Origin: Flavobacteriales bacterium
GTDB taxonomy: Bacteria; Bacteroidota; Bacteroidia; JANQJC01
Assembly: GCA_028281825.1 (NCBI GenBank)
Contig: JANQJC010000140.1
Span: 45,276-109,275 of the forward strand
Direction of reading: 5' to 3'
Length of the DNA stretch: 64,000 nt
The translations under genes were made by a program, and so were the position numbers. Of the stretch, positions 24,891-35,500 are shown in pieces (the stretch's first letter is position 1; each line of letters starts with the position of its first letter). The notes beneath the pieces are model-generated. The model saw nothing but the letters and a program-made list of their open reading frames with translations. It searched no databases and was not told where the DNA came from.

Positions 24891-26376
24891 ATTCTTCAGG
24901 AAATTTGAAATGATGATTGCTCAAGAATTCTTTGGATGGGTTGAGAATTACACCATAACGCTCCCCAAACCGAGCTCCCATCTTTTGGTCTTCTTCGCTA
25001 AAGAAACCATAATACTGCACAAAGGCAACTTGCTTTCCTCCGAGTTCTTCAAGGTGTTGATTGCATTGTGCAACATGGGGTAAATACCTGTCATTTAAGT
25101 CACCACTCCTACCAATAATTTCTTCCTCAGTATAAAAGATAATTTGCCACCTTAATAATGGTGCAGGGCTGAATATATATTTAACATCATTTTGCTTGAG
25201 GTAGTCAATTGTTTGGAGTAGTTCTTCCTTTTCGCTGGTGGGTAGCTCACCATTTATCTTGAAGTCTTTGAATGATAGTATGGAAAATGCTCCAACTGTA
25301 ATGAGTATAGTTACTGAGGTATACCACACTTTCCTTGGAATTAGGTGAGAGCCAGTAGCAAATGCCATAAAGAAGAAACCGCTTAAGGGCAGCATATATC
25401 GTGGGGCACTTCCATGCACAAACACCATGTATACAATGATGAATATTGACGAAATTGAACAAAGAAGAAGGGTAGTGTTCTTCTTTTTAAAAGCAAACTG
25501 CAATATCCCCCATATTGTTGTCAAGATAACGAGAACAGTACCGATGTGAGCAAATGTGCGAGTTGCCCACGTTGTTGAGCGATACTCAGCTGTTACAAAT
25601 GAGCCAGTGAAGTGAGTATGTACCATTTCGTAAAGCCTGCCAAGATTTTCTGAGACATATTCGAAGGAAAACACCTGAGGGCTCCAGGTTACATTAAGCC
25701 CTTGTTTTAATGAGTGGAAACCTATCAGGCAAAAAGCAAAAGTGGGAATAGAAGCTAAGCTATTCACGAACTTTCCATCTTTAAATGCAGCGTATACCAG
25801 AAAGGGCAATAAACCAAAGAGCCAAAGCAGTTGGGTTTCAGCTATTATTCCCAACATAATACCAATAATAGCCCAAAAGAACACACTCTTTTTAACCTCC
25901 ATGTTCACTAGCAGATACAATACTACTGAGCTTAAAAGAAAGGAGGTGGGATACCCACCGCGAGCTTTGAGTGACCATAAAGCCCATGAAGGTGACAGTA
26001 TAAGAATAATGCTAGCAACGATTGCGTATTTATCATCCTTGGCTACCAGTTTAAAAGCCTTGTAGTGGAATACAATAGCGATAATCCATAACAGGAACAT
26101 GGATAGCTTGAGGGCTATGTCATTCATTCCAAAGAGCAGATAAAAAGTTGCTGTAATAGGAAGCTCTAAACCAATAAAATTGTACTGTTGGCCATAGAAA
26201 TAATAAGGGATATCCTTACCATCAAGAAAGTGCTTTACCATTAAGCCATACACGGCTTCATCACCGTCAACAATCAGATTATTTCCGAGCAACTGAGGTA
26301 AACGAGAGGCAATACAAAGTAGTATGAGAAATAGGACTACCCTGTTTTTACTGATTAGTTGTAGGACGGAGAGCAT
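24889..26376 (-). CDS. GT-C membrane glycosyltransferase (family 39-like)
   Basis: 495 residues with about ten membrane segments and a soluble C-terminal tail of about 110 residues. The first periplasmic loop has VDGDEAVYGLMVKHF, matching the acidic catalytic Asp-Glu motif of dolichyl/undecaprenyl-phosphate sugar transferases (ArnT/PMT type). These use lipid-linked sugars to modify lipids or proteins on the periplasmic side. Substrate unknown. It starts nine bases after the Mpl stop and is probably co-transcribed with it. Confidence 0.75.
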   Translation of the reverse strand: MLSVLQLISKNRVVLFLILLCIASRLPQLLGNNLIVDGDEAVYGLMVKHFLDGKDIPYYFYGQQYNFIGLELPITATFYLLFGMNDIALKLSMFLLWIIAIVFHYKAFKLVAKDDKYAIVASIILILSPSWALWSLKARGGYPTSFLLSSVVLYLLVNMEVKKSVFFWAIIGIMLGIIAETQLLWLFGLLPFLVYAAFKDGKFVNSLASIPTFAFCLIGFHSLKQGLNVTWSPQVFSFEYVSENLGRLYEMVHTHFTGSFVTAEYRSTTWATRTFAHIGTVLVILTTIWGILQFAFKKKNTTLLLCSISSIFIIVYMVFVHGSAPRYMLPLSGFFFMAFATGSHLIPRKVWYTSVTILITVGAFSILSFKDFKINGELPTSEKEELLQTIDYLKQNDVKYIFSPAPLLRWQIIFYTEEEIIGRSGDLNDRYLPHVAQCNQHLEELGGKQVAFVQYYGFFSEEDQKMGARFGERYGVILNPSKEFLSNHHFKFPEE

Positions 26377-26384
26377 CGCAGATA

Positions 26385-27749
26385 CTAAGAATTGTTTAGG
26401 ATGGTTTTTGCAAATTCCTTTACATCCACCCCATCAAAGTTACCCGAACTCATCATCAACAAGTTTTTACCTTTCCATTTGGTGTTGGTGAGCCTTTCCA
26501 TTAATTGCGGGCCGTCAGTGAATACTTCCACATTCTCTGAGGCGAAGGCCGCTTTTACCTGTTCTGGAGTAATAGGTTTGAGCTTTTTGTGCTCAATGGT
26601 CTTTGGATTGTAGTACACGTAGGCTATATCAGCTTTTGCCATTGCACCTTCGTAATGAAATAAGAAGTCCTCATTCAAACTACTGAAGGTGTGCAATTCC
26701 ATGCAGGCGACCAACTCGCGGTTGGGGAATTGTGCCTTAACAGCGGTGGTTGTAGCTTTTAGCTTAGAAGGTGAATGAGCAAAATCTTTATAGACTGCAG
26801 TATCGGCAGTTTTTCCCAGAAGCTCCAGCCTGTTGGAGGCCCCTTTAAAGGTAGAGATGGCTTTATAGAAATCAGCATCGCTTACGCCTAATTCCTCGCA
26901 TACAATGCGAGCACCGTTGATGTTCATAAGGTTGTGCTCACCAAATACCATCAAGGGGATATCTCCATCATCTGTTTTCAGGTAGGTAGTTCCATCCGCA
27001 ATAAAGTGTTCTGGGATACCATAAGGCAATTTTTTTATGTCTGGTCTTGCAACTTCAGCAATGGCCTTTACCTCTTTGTCTGTTTCACAATATATAAGCG
27101 AACCATTGGGTCTTATCAGGTCAATAAAAATGCGGAACTGCTCCACGTAATTATCAAAGGTGGGGAACACATTGATATGGTCCCAGGCAATGCCACTTAA
27201 AAGGGCGATGTTCGGGTGGTATAGATGAAACTTCGGCCTTCTATCAATAGGTGATGAGAGGTATTCATCACCTTCAATCACGGCTATTGGGGCTTCTTTG
27301 GTCAAGCGGACCATAGTATCAAAGCCAGCCAATAGTGCGCCAACCATGTAGTCGCTGTCTTTCTGGCACTCATTCAACACGTGAAGTATCATAGCGGTGA
27401 TACTTGTCTTACCATGACTGCCACCAATAACCACTCGGGTTTTGTCTTTGGTTTGCTCGTAGATATACTCAGGGTAGGAGTATATTCTCAACCCTAGTTC
27501 CTGCGCCTTAAGTAATTCAGGATTATCTTGCCTGGCATGCATGCCCAGGATTATAGCATCAATCTCATCAGTGATTTTTTCAGGGTGCCAGCCCATGGTT
27601 TTGGGTAAGAGGCCAAGGTTAGCTAAACGGGTGCGGGAAGGCTCAAAGACTTCGTCGTCACTACCTGTTACCTTAAAACCTTTCTTGTACATGGCAATCG
27701 CCAGATTGTGCATTGCACTGCCGCCTATAGCTATAAAATGTACCCTCAT
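26385..27749 (-). CDS. mpl: UDP-N-acetylmuramate:tripeptide ligase (Mpl-like)
   Basis: 454 residues with the Mur ligase order. An N-terminal Rossmann-like domain opens with MRVHFIAIGGSAMHNLAIAM; the ATP-binding loop is GGSHGKTS (109-116); the central domain has EGDEYLSSP and HINVF; the C-terminal domain has KDFAHSPSKL. The lack of an extended MurC start and the SDDEVF segment favour Mpl, which reattaches recycled L-Ala-gamma-D-Glu-meso-DAP peptide to UDP-MurNAc. It follows the M1 peptidase gene with a single base between them and precedes the GT-C gene, so an operon is likely. Confidence 0.85.
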   Translation of the reverse strand: MRVHFIAIGGSAMHNLAIAMYKKGFKVTGSDDEVFEPSRTRLANLGLLPKTMGWHPEKITDEIDAIILGMHARQDNPELLKAQELGLRIYSYPEYIYEQTKDKTRVVIGGSHGKTSITAMILHVLNECQKDSDYMVGALLAGFDTMVRLTKEAPIAVIEGDEYLSSPIDRRPKFHLYHPNIALLSGIAWDHINVFPTFDNYVEQFRIFIDLIRPNGSLIYCETDKEVKAIAEVARPDIKKLPYGIPEHFIADGTTYLKTDDGDIPLMVFGEHNLMNINGARIVCEELGVSDADFYKAISTFKGASNRLELLGKTADTAVYKDFAHSPSKLKATTTAVKAQFPNRELVACMELHTFSSLNEDFLFHYEGAMAKADIAYVYYNPKTIEHKKLKPITPEQVKAAFASENVEVFTDGPQLMERLTNTKWKGKNLLMMSSGNFDGVDVKEFAKTILNNS

Positions 27750-27750
27750 A

Positions 27751-30159
27751 TTAAAGAATAGAATCTATAATTTCTTGCTGCCGGTCATTCCACTTGTTAT
27801 CGCGTAAGTAGTCTGAAATCTGCTTTTTGTATGCGTTCTGTTTGTAAAAGTATTTGATGGTATCTTTGGCAGGGCCAGCTAGTCTGCCGTTAGGGTTGAA
27901 TGCAGCATCCAGGAGGTTTCTCAATAATTTCTCATTGAAGTAATTGAGGTTTTGTAGGGATTGCATGGCATTGTTCCTGGTGAGGAACTCATAAGAAACC
28001 GAAGTTAGGTCAACCAGCTGGTCTTTGTATTTGACATCGTTAGCGAAAGCCATTTCCAGCCACTTTACTTTCACATTATTACCCCGATAGCCGTCGATAC
28101 CTTTTGTGACCTCCAAGTATTTTTGGGCACTAGCTGGGTATTGCAAGCATAGCTTTTCTAGCGCTTTTTCAATAGTCACGTAAGAAGCATCGTTGAGTAG
28201 TTCCTCATAATCAGTCAACATGCTTTCATCAATAAATTTGATATTGTTTACCACGCTTTGGCGCACTTCAACCGATTTATCACTAATTGCTTTTTTAATT
28301 ACCGCTTGTGCCCTGCTATCAGAGTTATTGGCTAGTTGATGCACAACTTCTGCCTTCACCGCATGGAACTCGTCTTTTTTATCAATTATCTGTTTGTACA
28401 GGGCTATTTTATTATCGATGCTGGTGTCTCTTAAAGCAAATATAGCGTCGTGCCTGTCCAACATGTGTTCGGCTTTTAAGGCTTGTGATTTCAGCATTTC
28501 AAATGTCTTGTCAAACGTTACGGTTTTCAATGCAACGCGACTATTGGGGTCAAATAGCACGTAGTCAACGGTTTTCTTCAAGGGATTGGGTATATCTATT
28601 ACATGGGTCTTGTTTTCAATCCACCCGGTTTTGGTATCCAGGCTGCCATCTTTATAATGCACTTCAAATACATAAGGCATTTTGAATAAGCCCATCACAT
28701 CACTTTCTACCTGTTTTTGGGTCACAGTGAAACGAGATTTATCTCCCAAATCTTCAAATGTGACTTTGTAGTCGGGTTCCCCGCCACGGTACACCCATTC
28801 TTCCCAAAACCAGTCCATTGGTCTTCCTGATGTCTCTAAGAAGGCTTCCATCAAATCTTCGCTATCCACATTTTGGTATTTGTGGCCTTCCAGGTAATAC
28901 TTCACGGCGCGGTTGTATTCTTCGCGACTTGTCACATATTTCATCATATCCAGTACCAAAGCCCCTTTAGGATAATGTCGGGCGGTGCCTGCCGTGCTGT
29001 TGGCAATTGGCTTAAGGTCTGTTTTTGAGGCATTAAAGGCACTCTGGGCTGAGCCACGCCTGCGCCAATCGAAATGATCCTGCCCGAAAGCTTCCCTTTC
29101 ATAAAGCAGATTGTAATGTGTAGCAAAACTCTCTTGCAGCCAATGGTGCTGCATGCTCTTGGCTGTTACCAAATCCCCAAACCATTGGTGAGCTAGTTCG
29201 TGGGCATTCACTGCCACATAGTTCCTATCCAGGTATCCATTCTTATCTACAAAAAAGAAGTCACCAAAAAGTGTAGCTGTGGTGTTTTCCATAGCACCGT
29301 ACATAAAGTCTTGAACAGGTATTTGAGAATAACTCTCCCAACCATAGGGTACACCAATTTCTGTCTCAAAAAAATCAAACATCTCCACAGAATATTTGTA
29401 TGCCCACTCCACTCGGTCTTTCCAATCAGGATAGTACCATAAGTTGATAGGTACCCCACTTGCAGAAGTGCGTCTGTCAATCTCATAGCGCCCAATGCCC
29501 AGCATCACCAGATAGGTAGGGTGTGGGTGTGTCATTTTATAATGCCATGTTTTGGTGCCATCACCATTGTCTTTTTCGCTCACTTTAGTACCGTTGGAGA
29601 GCACCTTATATTCCTTATCAAACGTAACAGTTACTTCGGTGACTAGCTTGTCATTCTGTGTGTCATAACATGGTATCCAATGGCGGTTGTCATTTAGTTG
29701 GCCTTGTGTCCAGATTTGCTTTCTACTCAGGTTATTAGGGTCGTTCCAACCTATGAAATAAATACCACTCCTGGGATAGCACTCATACTCAATGGTTATT
29801 TTATGTTCGCTGCCAAAAGTCAAAGCTATTTTTGGGAGAATGGTTAACTTTTCATCGGTTTTGATATGGTCGGCTTTCTTGCCATCCAACATGACGGAAG
29901 CATAACGGATATCCACACCATCCAAAATAATGCTATCTACTTTGGGCCTGATAACTTTGAAAGTATGCTCTACTTTACCTTTAACCAAGCCCTCTGTAGG
30001 CACGAAACTTACATCCAGTTTCATATGAGTGAAGTCGACATAATGCTCACGAGCAACAGCCCCTGGGTCTACAATAAACGTTTGGGTGTGATATGGTATC
30101 TGGGCAAATGCAGATGATACAAAACATAGAACGGTAGCAATAGAAAGAAAATGCCTCAT
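27751..30159 (-). CDS. M1-family zinc aminopeptidase
   Basis: 802 residues, exported (signal peptide 1-19, ending AFAQ). The exopeptidase motif GAMEN is at 288-292 and the zinc site HELAH at 320-324 with third ligand Glu343 (HHWLQESFATHY), so the catalytic apparatus is complete. The last 250 residues form a helical HEAT-like domain. It trims N-terminal residues from peptides, probably in the periplasm, perhaps for nutrition. Its stop is one base from the mpl start, which may link peptide degradation with cell-wall recycling by co-expression. Confidence 0.93.
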   Translation of the reverse strand: MRHFLSIATVLCFVSSAFAQIPYHTQTFIVDPGAVAREHYVDFTHMKLDVSFVPTEGLVKGKVEHTFKVIRPKVDSIILDGVDIRYASVMLDGKKADHIKTDEKLTILPKIALTFGSEHKITIEYECYPRSGIYFIGWNDPNNLSRKQIWTQGQLNDNRHWIPCYDTQNDKLVTEVTVTFDKEYKVLSNGTKVSEKDNGDGTKTWHYKMTHPHPTYLVMLGIGRYEIDRRTSASGVPINLWYYPDWKDRVEWAYKYSVEMFDFFETEIGVPYGWESYSQIPVQDFMYGAMENTTATLFGDFFFVDKNGYLDRNYVAVNAHELAHQWFGDLVTAKSMQHHWLQESFATHYNLLYEREAFGQDHFDWRRRGSAQSAFNASKTDLKPIANSTAGTARHYPKGALVLDMMKYVTSREEYNRAVKYYLEGHKYQNVDSEDLMEAFLETSGRPMDWFWEEWVYRGGEPDYKVTFEDLGDKSRFTVTQKQVESDVMGLFKMPYVFEVHYKDGSLDTKTGWIENKTHVIDIPNPLKKTVDYVLFDPNSRVALKTVTFDKTFEMLKSQALKAEHMLDRHDAIFALRDTSIDNKIALYKQIIDKKDEFHAVKAEVVHQLANNSDSRAQAVIKKAISDKSVEVRQSVVNNIKFIDESMLTDYEELLNDASYVTIEKALEKLCLQYPASAQKYLEVTKGIDGYRGNNVKVKWLEMAFANDVKYKDQLVDLTSVSYEFLTRNNAMQSLQNLNYFNEKLLRNLLDAAFNPNGRLAGPAKDTIKYFYKQNAYKKQISDYLRDNKWNDRQQEIIDSIL

Positions 30160-30209
30160 AGCTTTGGTTTAAAAGAAGTGAGGCGCAATTTACACAAAGC
30201 TACTGACTA

Positions 30210-31058
30210 TCAAGCTCCGAAAAACTCCTCTAAACCAAAAGTTTCTTTCACCCTAATGCCTCTATCAGTTCGTTCAACTGTGGCACACTCAATAGATGGG
30301 TCGTGCTCAAAAAACAAGATGTGATTTTCATCTGCGGCAGTAGGCAGAATGGCTTGCTTTTCTTCCAGCGTTAGCAATGGGCGGGTATCATAACCCATTA
30401 CCCAGGCATTGGGCACATGATGACTAGATGGTATCAAGTCAGCCATATAGATGAGTTTTTTGCCTTTGTAGTCTATTATGGGAAGCATCATAGCTTCCGT
30501 ATGCCCTGAAACAAATTTCACTGAGAAATTATCAAACAGTTGCCCTTCCTGTTCCACAAACTTCAATTGACCGCTTTCCTGAATAGGTATAATGTTTTCT
30601 TTTAAGAAAGAAGCTTTTTCCCTGGGGTTAGGATTAGTGGCCCAATCCCAATGGGCGGCATTGCTCCAGTAAGTGGCATTTTTAAAGGCTAGTTCGTAAT
30701 TATCTTTTGTGTTGTTCCAATTCACGCTACCACCACAATGGTCAAAGTGTAGGTGAGTAAGGAAAACGTCTGTTACATCATCAAAAGAGAAGCCGTGCTT
30801 AGCCAATGATTTTTCTAAGGTGTCGTCACCGTGCAGGTAATAGAAGCCAAAGAATTTTTCATCCTGCTTATTGCCCATGCCATTGTCAATTAGGATAAGC
30901 CTATTACCATCTTCCACCAGCAGGCAACGCATTGCCCATGAGCACATATTGTTTTCATCGGCTGGGTTTTTTCTGTTCCAGAGTGATTTAGGCACCACAC
31001 CAAACATGGCACCACCATCTAGCTTAAAGTGGCCAGCATTTACAGGATATAGCTTCAT
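30210..31058 (-). CDS. MBL-fold metallo-hydrolase
   Basis: 282 residues. The metal motif HLHFDH is intact (His102, His104, Asp106, His107 of THLHFDHCGG), with a further His at SGHTEAM and Asp at MADLIPSSHH. No signal peptide, so cytoplasmic. The layout resembles lactonase-like/quorum-quenching MBL proteins, but the family is large and the substrate cannot be stated. It is 50 bp upstream of the M1 gene on the same strand. Confidence 0.88.
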   Translation of the reverse strand: MKLYPVNAGHFKLDGGAMFGVVPKSLWNRKNPADENNMCSWAMRCLLVEDGNRLILIDNGMGNKQDEKFFGFYYLHGDDTLEKSLAKHGFSFDDVTDVFLTHLHFDHCGGSVNWNNTKDNYELAFKNATYWSNAAHWDWATNPNPREKASFLKENIIPIQESGQLKFVEQEGQLFDNFSVKFVSGHTEAMMLPIIDYKGKKLIYMADLIPSSHHVPNAWVMGYDTRPLLTLEEKQAILPTAADENHILFFEHDPSIECATVERTDRGIRVKETFGLEEFFGA

Positions 31059-31106
31059 ATCAAAAGTTCTTTATTGTGTTGCAAATATGACTAAAAATTG
31101 CACGCC

Positions 31107-31937
31107 TTATTCATCCCAAATTTTGAGCCTCAATTTGTTTAGTTCAGATAGGGGAGGGTGGTCCAGGCTTTCCCATTTTTCTTTGTCAGCCATTCGGGTG
31201 AGTATGGCTGCAGCACCTTTGGCTGGGTCAATCATTAATATTCTTTCAATGTTTCCTTCAAAGTCAAAATCAGCAGGGTCATAATACATCCATACGTTCA
31301 AAATCACTTTATACTGCTCAGGCTCAAGAGCTATTTCCACTTTTTTTAGGGCTTCCAAAATCAACTCCTTATCTGCCCTATGGTCAGTTTTTTCACCACT
31401 TTCCATGTAATCTTCATATACCTTACGGATGTCTTCTATCGCATCATCTCTATCCCATAGTTCACATTCATCACCCCAGCACTCTATGCAAGGTTGCTCC
31501 ACGGTCGGATATTCCATTTCATGTTCCTTAATAACCATTGTACTATAATACTCCCGATTATTGTAAATGGCTACCCACTCTGCTATGCCCTTTGATTGGT
31601 CAATCCAAGTGAATTTGTAGACAGCACTTTTGTCCCAATCAATCCAATCAACATCCAGCATGATAGTATCTTCAGGAGTTTTATAAGTATGAACTATTTT
31701 GCCCATTGTCGCTTCATGTCCTTCAAGGTGCTGAAGCAAAGTCACGCTATCAGTCTCAATTAACCTTATCTCTTCATTGATATGGTCGCATGGATTGAAA
31801 ATTACCATCCCGCTGTCTGTTTCAGTAAGTGCTATCCAATCTTGAGGTAATTCACCAACATCAAAATATTTCACACCATTACTGCAACTAGCAAACATTA
31901 GTAGAGGAAAAATGGGATAAAGAAGGTACTTCATCAT
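31107..31937 (-). CDS. Lipoprotein of unknown function
   Basis: 276 residues from the ATG at 31937; a longer frame begins at 31967 but its first ten residues spoil the signal peptide. The lipobox is LMFASC with lipidation at Cys18 or nearby. The mature part has three Cys near residues 159-167 (EQPCIECWGDEC) that could bind metal or form a disulfide, and an EF-hand-like acidic stretch after it (LWDRDDAIEDIRK). Domain family not recognised. It is the first gene of a minus-strand run toward the MBL gene. Confidence 0.6.
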   Translation of the reverse strand: MMKYLLYPIFPLLMFASCSNGVKYFDVGELPQDWIALTETDSGMVIFNPCDHINEEIRLIETDSVTLLQHLEGHEATMGKIVHTYKTPEDTIMLDVDWIDWDKSAVYKFTWIDQSKGIAEWVAIYNNREYYSTMVIKEHEMEYPTVEQPCIECWGDECELWDRDDAIEDIRKVYEDYMESGEKTDHRADKELILEALKKVEIALEPEQYKVILNVWMYYDPADFDFEGNIERILMIDPAKGAAAILTRMADKEKWESLDHPPLSELNKLRLKIWDE

Positions 31938-32107
31938 TAGTCGAATCTTGCCAGGTGAATATACCATTTACAATGTGAATTAGGGTGGTTGGCTGATGAT
32001 TATTCATATGGCTTGCGCTTCATCTGATACATTTGTCGACTTATCGAGAATATATAGAGCCATATAAAAATGATAAATAAATTCGCTAAGTTATTGACAA
32101 ATACCAG

Positions 32108-32503
32108 ATGAAAAAAATCAATCGTATTGCTTTTATTGACGATGATGAATTCAGCAACTCTTACCACAAGAAGCTTGCTGAAAACTCTGGTATAAGCAAA
32201 GAGGTGATTTTCTTTAAATCCACCTGTGAGGCAGTTGACTACCTTGGCAATATCAACGTAAGGAGAGAGTTTCCCCAGCTTATTTTTATTGATATTAAAC
32301 TTCATGGCAAAGAAGATTGTAAACTGGTTTCTGATATTAGTGAGTTGCCATGCTTTGACCCATACAATACTGTAATCGCATTTTTGACCGATTCCCCCAA
32401 CATCGAGGAAGTGCTAAGGTCTGAAGAGAATAATATCGAACTTTATTTCTGGAAACCCTTAAAGCAAGATGTACTTGAAAGAATTGTAGTTGAGCATTTT
32501 TGA
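32108..32503 (+). CDS. Single-domain response regulator (receiver only)
   Basis: 131 residues containing only a receiver domain. Asp11-13 form the acidic pocket, Asp62 (IFIDIKL) is the phospho-acceptor, Thr94 (FLTDS) and Lys116 (FWKPL) complete the site. There is no output domain and no adjacent kinase; it may act by protein contact in a phosphorelay, as CheY-like proteins do. It converges on the 9-PKD surface protein with ten bases between stops. Confidence 0.85.
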   Translation: MKKINRIAFIDDDEFSNSYHKKLAENSGISKEVIFFKSTCEAVDYLGNINVRREFPQLIFIDIKLHGKEDCKLVSDISELPCFDPYNTVIAFLTDSPNIEEVLRSEENNIELYFWKPLKQDVLERIVVEHF

Positions 32504-32513
32504 AAACTTACTC

Positions 32514-35500
32514 TTACCGGACTAAACTAACTCGGCCAGTATAGAAATGCTCCTCCCCGAAAACATCCAATAGGTCGAATTTGTAGATATAGGTTTCCAT
32601 CTGAACTTGCTTAGTGTTGCCTCTTACTGTTCCATCCCATTTATCTTCGGGTGATGTGCTGAAGTAAACCAATTCTCCCCACCTGTTAAAAATCCTCATT
32701 TCATAGGACACTATACCAATTCCACTTCCGTAAAAATGGTCATTGATACCATCACTATTTGGGGTAAAGGTATTTGGAATATAAAAGGTGAATGCGCCTC
32801 CAATGTAGATGGTATCAAGAGCTGTATCCAGGCACCCATAATTATTAACTACAATTTGTTCTACAGGATAGTATCCGGTGTCTAAATACTCGTGTTCTGC
32901 GTTTTGTTCAATACTCACGTTGCCATCACCAAAATCCCACTGCCATTCAATTACATCGCTGGAAGAACCATCAGTGAATGTGAGGAAGGGATATTTGATG
33001 GTGGTAGGTTGTGGGTTTGTCAAGAAAAAAGCCCGTGGTACTGGCCATACCGTAATCATGTTATTAATGGACTCGGTAGCCTTACACCCTTCATTAGTGA
33101 TTGCTGTGAGTGTTACGCTGTAAGTTCCATCTTCCTGATAAGTGGAAGCTGGAAACTGGCTATTAGTTCCATTTCCGTTGCCAAACTCCCAAATCCATTG
33201 GCTTACATTATAGCCTGATGAAACAGTGGATTGGTCAATAAAACCTACTTCTAATGGCTGGCAACCTTGCAATTTATCCGCCGTGAATTGTACATCAGGC
33301 AAAGGGAAAACAGTTACTTCTTGGGTAATTGAATCAACGCATAAGCTGTCAGACGTAACTACCAAACTCACATCATATACGCCATCAAGCAGGTAGAGAT
33401 GAGATGGGTTTTGAGTATTGGATGAAGTGGCATCACCAAAATTCCAATTCCAACGATTGAAAGAGCCATTGTCTATAGTTGTCTGGTCGATGAAATCAGT
33501 AGTTTCATTTAAGCATACTTCTGTAAACTCAAAGCTTGGAGTAGGCAATGGATTGACAATAACGGTATGGGTGGTATCTCCATCACAGCCATGTTCTGTT
33601 TGTATCTTAAGGGTTACATCATATTCACCATGAGTTAAGTAAGTATGGGTGGGATTCTCAATGTCAGAAGTGCCTGCATCGCCAAAACTCCAGTCCCAAT
33701 CAGCTATTTGTGCATTAAGCAGCACTGTAAGGTCTGTAAACTGGTTTTCTTCTCCAAAACATACATTGTGGTACCTAAAGTCCACAGCAGGCATGGGATA
33801 TACTTCCACTTGTTGCACAAGGGTGTCTTTACAATCATTGCCAGAAGTAACCATCAGTTCGATATCGTAGGTGCCTGGATTAGGGTATAAATGGGGTAGA
33901 GGGTCTTGTACACTCAATAAAGTCAGGTCGCCTAAATCCCATTCCCAGGTGTTTATGCTTCCAGTAGGTATTGTTGATAGGTCCGTGATGTCCACTTCTG
34001 TGTCCAGGCATTGATTGGTAAAGGTGAAGTCAGCCACAGGTAAATCATATACGGTTAGTTGTTGGGTGGTGTCATCGGTGCAGTTATTATCTGTGGTTAC
34101 TATTAGCGTTACATCATATGTTCCAGCATTGCCATAGAGGTTCTGGGGGTCAGCTATCACATCGGTATTCAAGTCCCCAAAATCCCAATCCCATTCATCA
34201 ATGCTTCCAGTAGCTACCGTTGATAAGTCAGTGAAATCTGTAATGGTGTTGAAGCATACCTCTGTAAAGTCAAAGTCTGCTACTGGATTAGGGTGAACAG
34301 GAACGGTATGTGTTAATGAATCTTTGCATCCTTGGTCTGATTCAATCAATAATTCCACATCATATTGGCCTCCTGGTGTAAAGGTGAATGTTGGATTTTG
34401 CAATACTGAGTTACCAGAACCAAAATCCCAGGTGTAGACATCTATGGTACCTGAATTGATAGAGGAATTGTTAGCAAAGGTAGTAGGTGAAGCAGCGCAA
34501 ACAGTATCAAAACTAAAATCGGGCACAGGTGTGGGATATACATTGATGGTGTTGGTGATGGTATCTCGACAACCGTTGTTGGTTTCCACAATAAGCCTCA
34601 CATCGTAAGATCCATCTGTTGCGTAATTGTTTACGGTGTTTTCGCCCAAACTGGTGTTGCTATCCCCAAAATCCCATTCCCAGTAATTGATATTATCGGG
34701 TGCATCAACATCAGACAGTGATAGGAAGTTAGAGAGGTTTCCAAGGCATTGGTCTTCTGCATAAAACTGTGCGTCGGGTTTTGGGGCTACTGTTACAGTC
34801 GAGTTAAAAGTAGCTGTACAACCAGAATCTGTGGTTACGGTTAATTCTACGTTGAAGGTGCCCGCATTGATATAATCGTTAGTGGGGCTGGGTAAGGTGG
34901 AGTTTTGTGAATCCCCAAAATCCCAGTACCAATCAGTAATGTTGCCAGTTGCAACGGTAGATTGGTCCGTAAACGAGACATCATCAGGAAAGCAGACATC
35001 ACTGAATGTTGCTGAAGCCTGCGGTTGGTCAGCAGCTTGGACAGTCACGGTTTGTGTTTCGCATTGTCCATTGATGAGTAACATCACACTGTAATCACCG
35101 GCGCCATAACCATTGGCTGAAACATTCAAATCGTCACCAGTTTCTCCAGCTATTGCAATTCCATCTTTGAACCATTGATAAGTGCCCGGTATAGTATCTT
35201 TAGTGGCATGCAATACAATGTCATTATCGCACCACCTTCCTGTTCTATCCAGGTGTAATACCATGTTTAAATCGGTAGAGTTAAGGCTAAGGCCATCCAG
35301 GTAATAGTATGAATATGGACTGGTGCCTTGACCGCACCCACCTCCAATTACTACCGCATTGATGTTTTGTGTAGGGGTAAAGGTTACTGTTTCATTCACC
35401 CAAACATTACCTCCTGTCATGGGTATTTCAGCTAATTGCACCCAGCTGCCTAGGCCCACAGGACACCCATTGGAGTTAAAAGGCAAATCACCACAATTGG

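Noticed and set aside
30871..31284. 137-codon plus-strand frame across the MBL and lipoprotein starts
   Set aside because: Overlaps two supported minus-strand genes and their spacer; no protein features.
32000..32305. 101-codon minus-strand frame over the receiver gene
   Set aside because: The plus-strand receiver domain has all catalytic residues; the opposite frame has no features.
32892..33218. 108-codon plus-strand frame opposite the PKD protein
   Set aside because: Shadow produced by repetitive PKD coding sequence.
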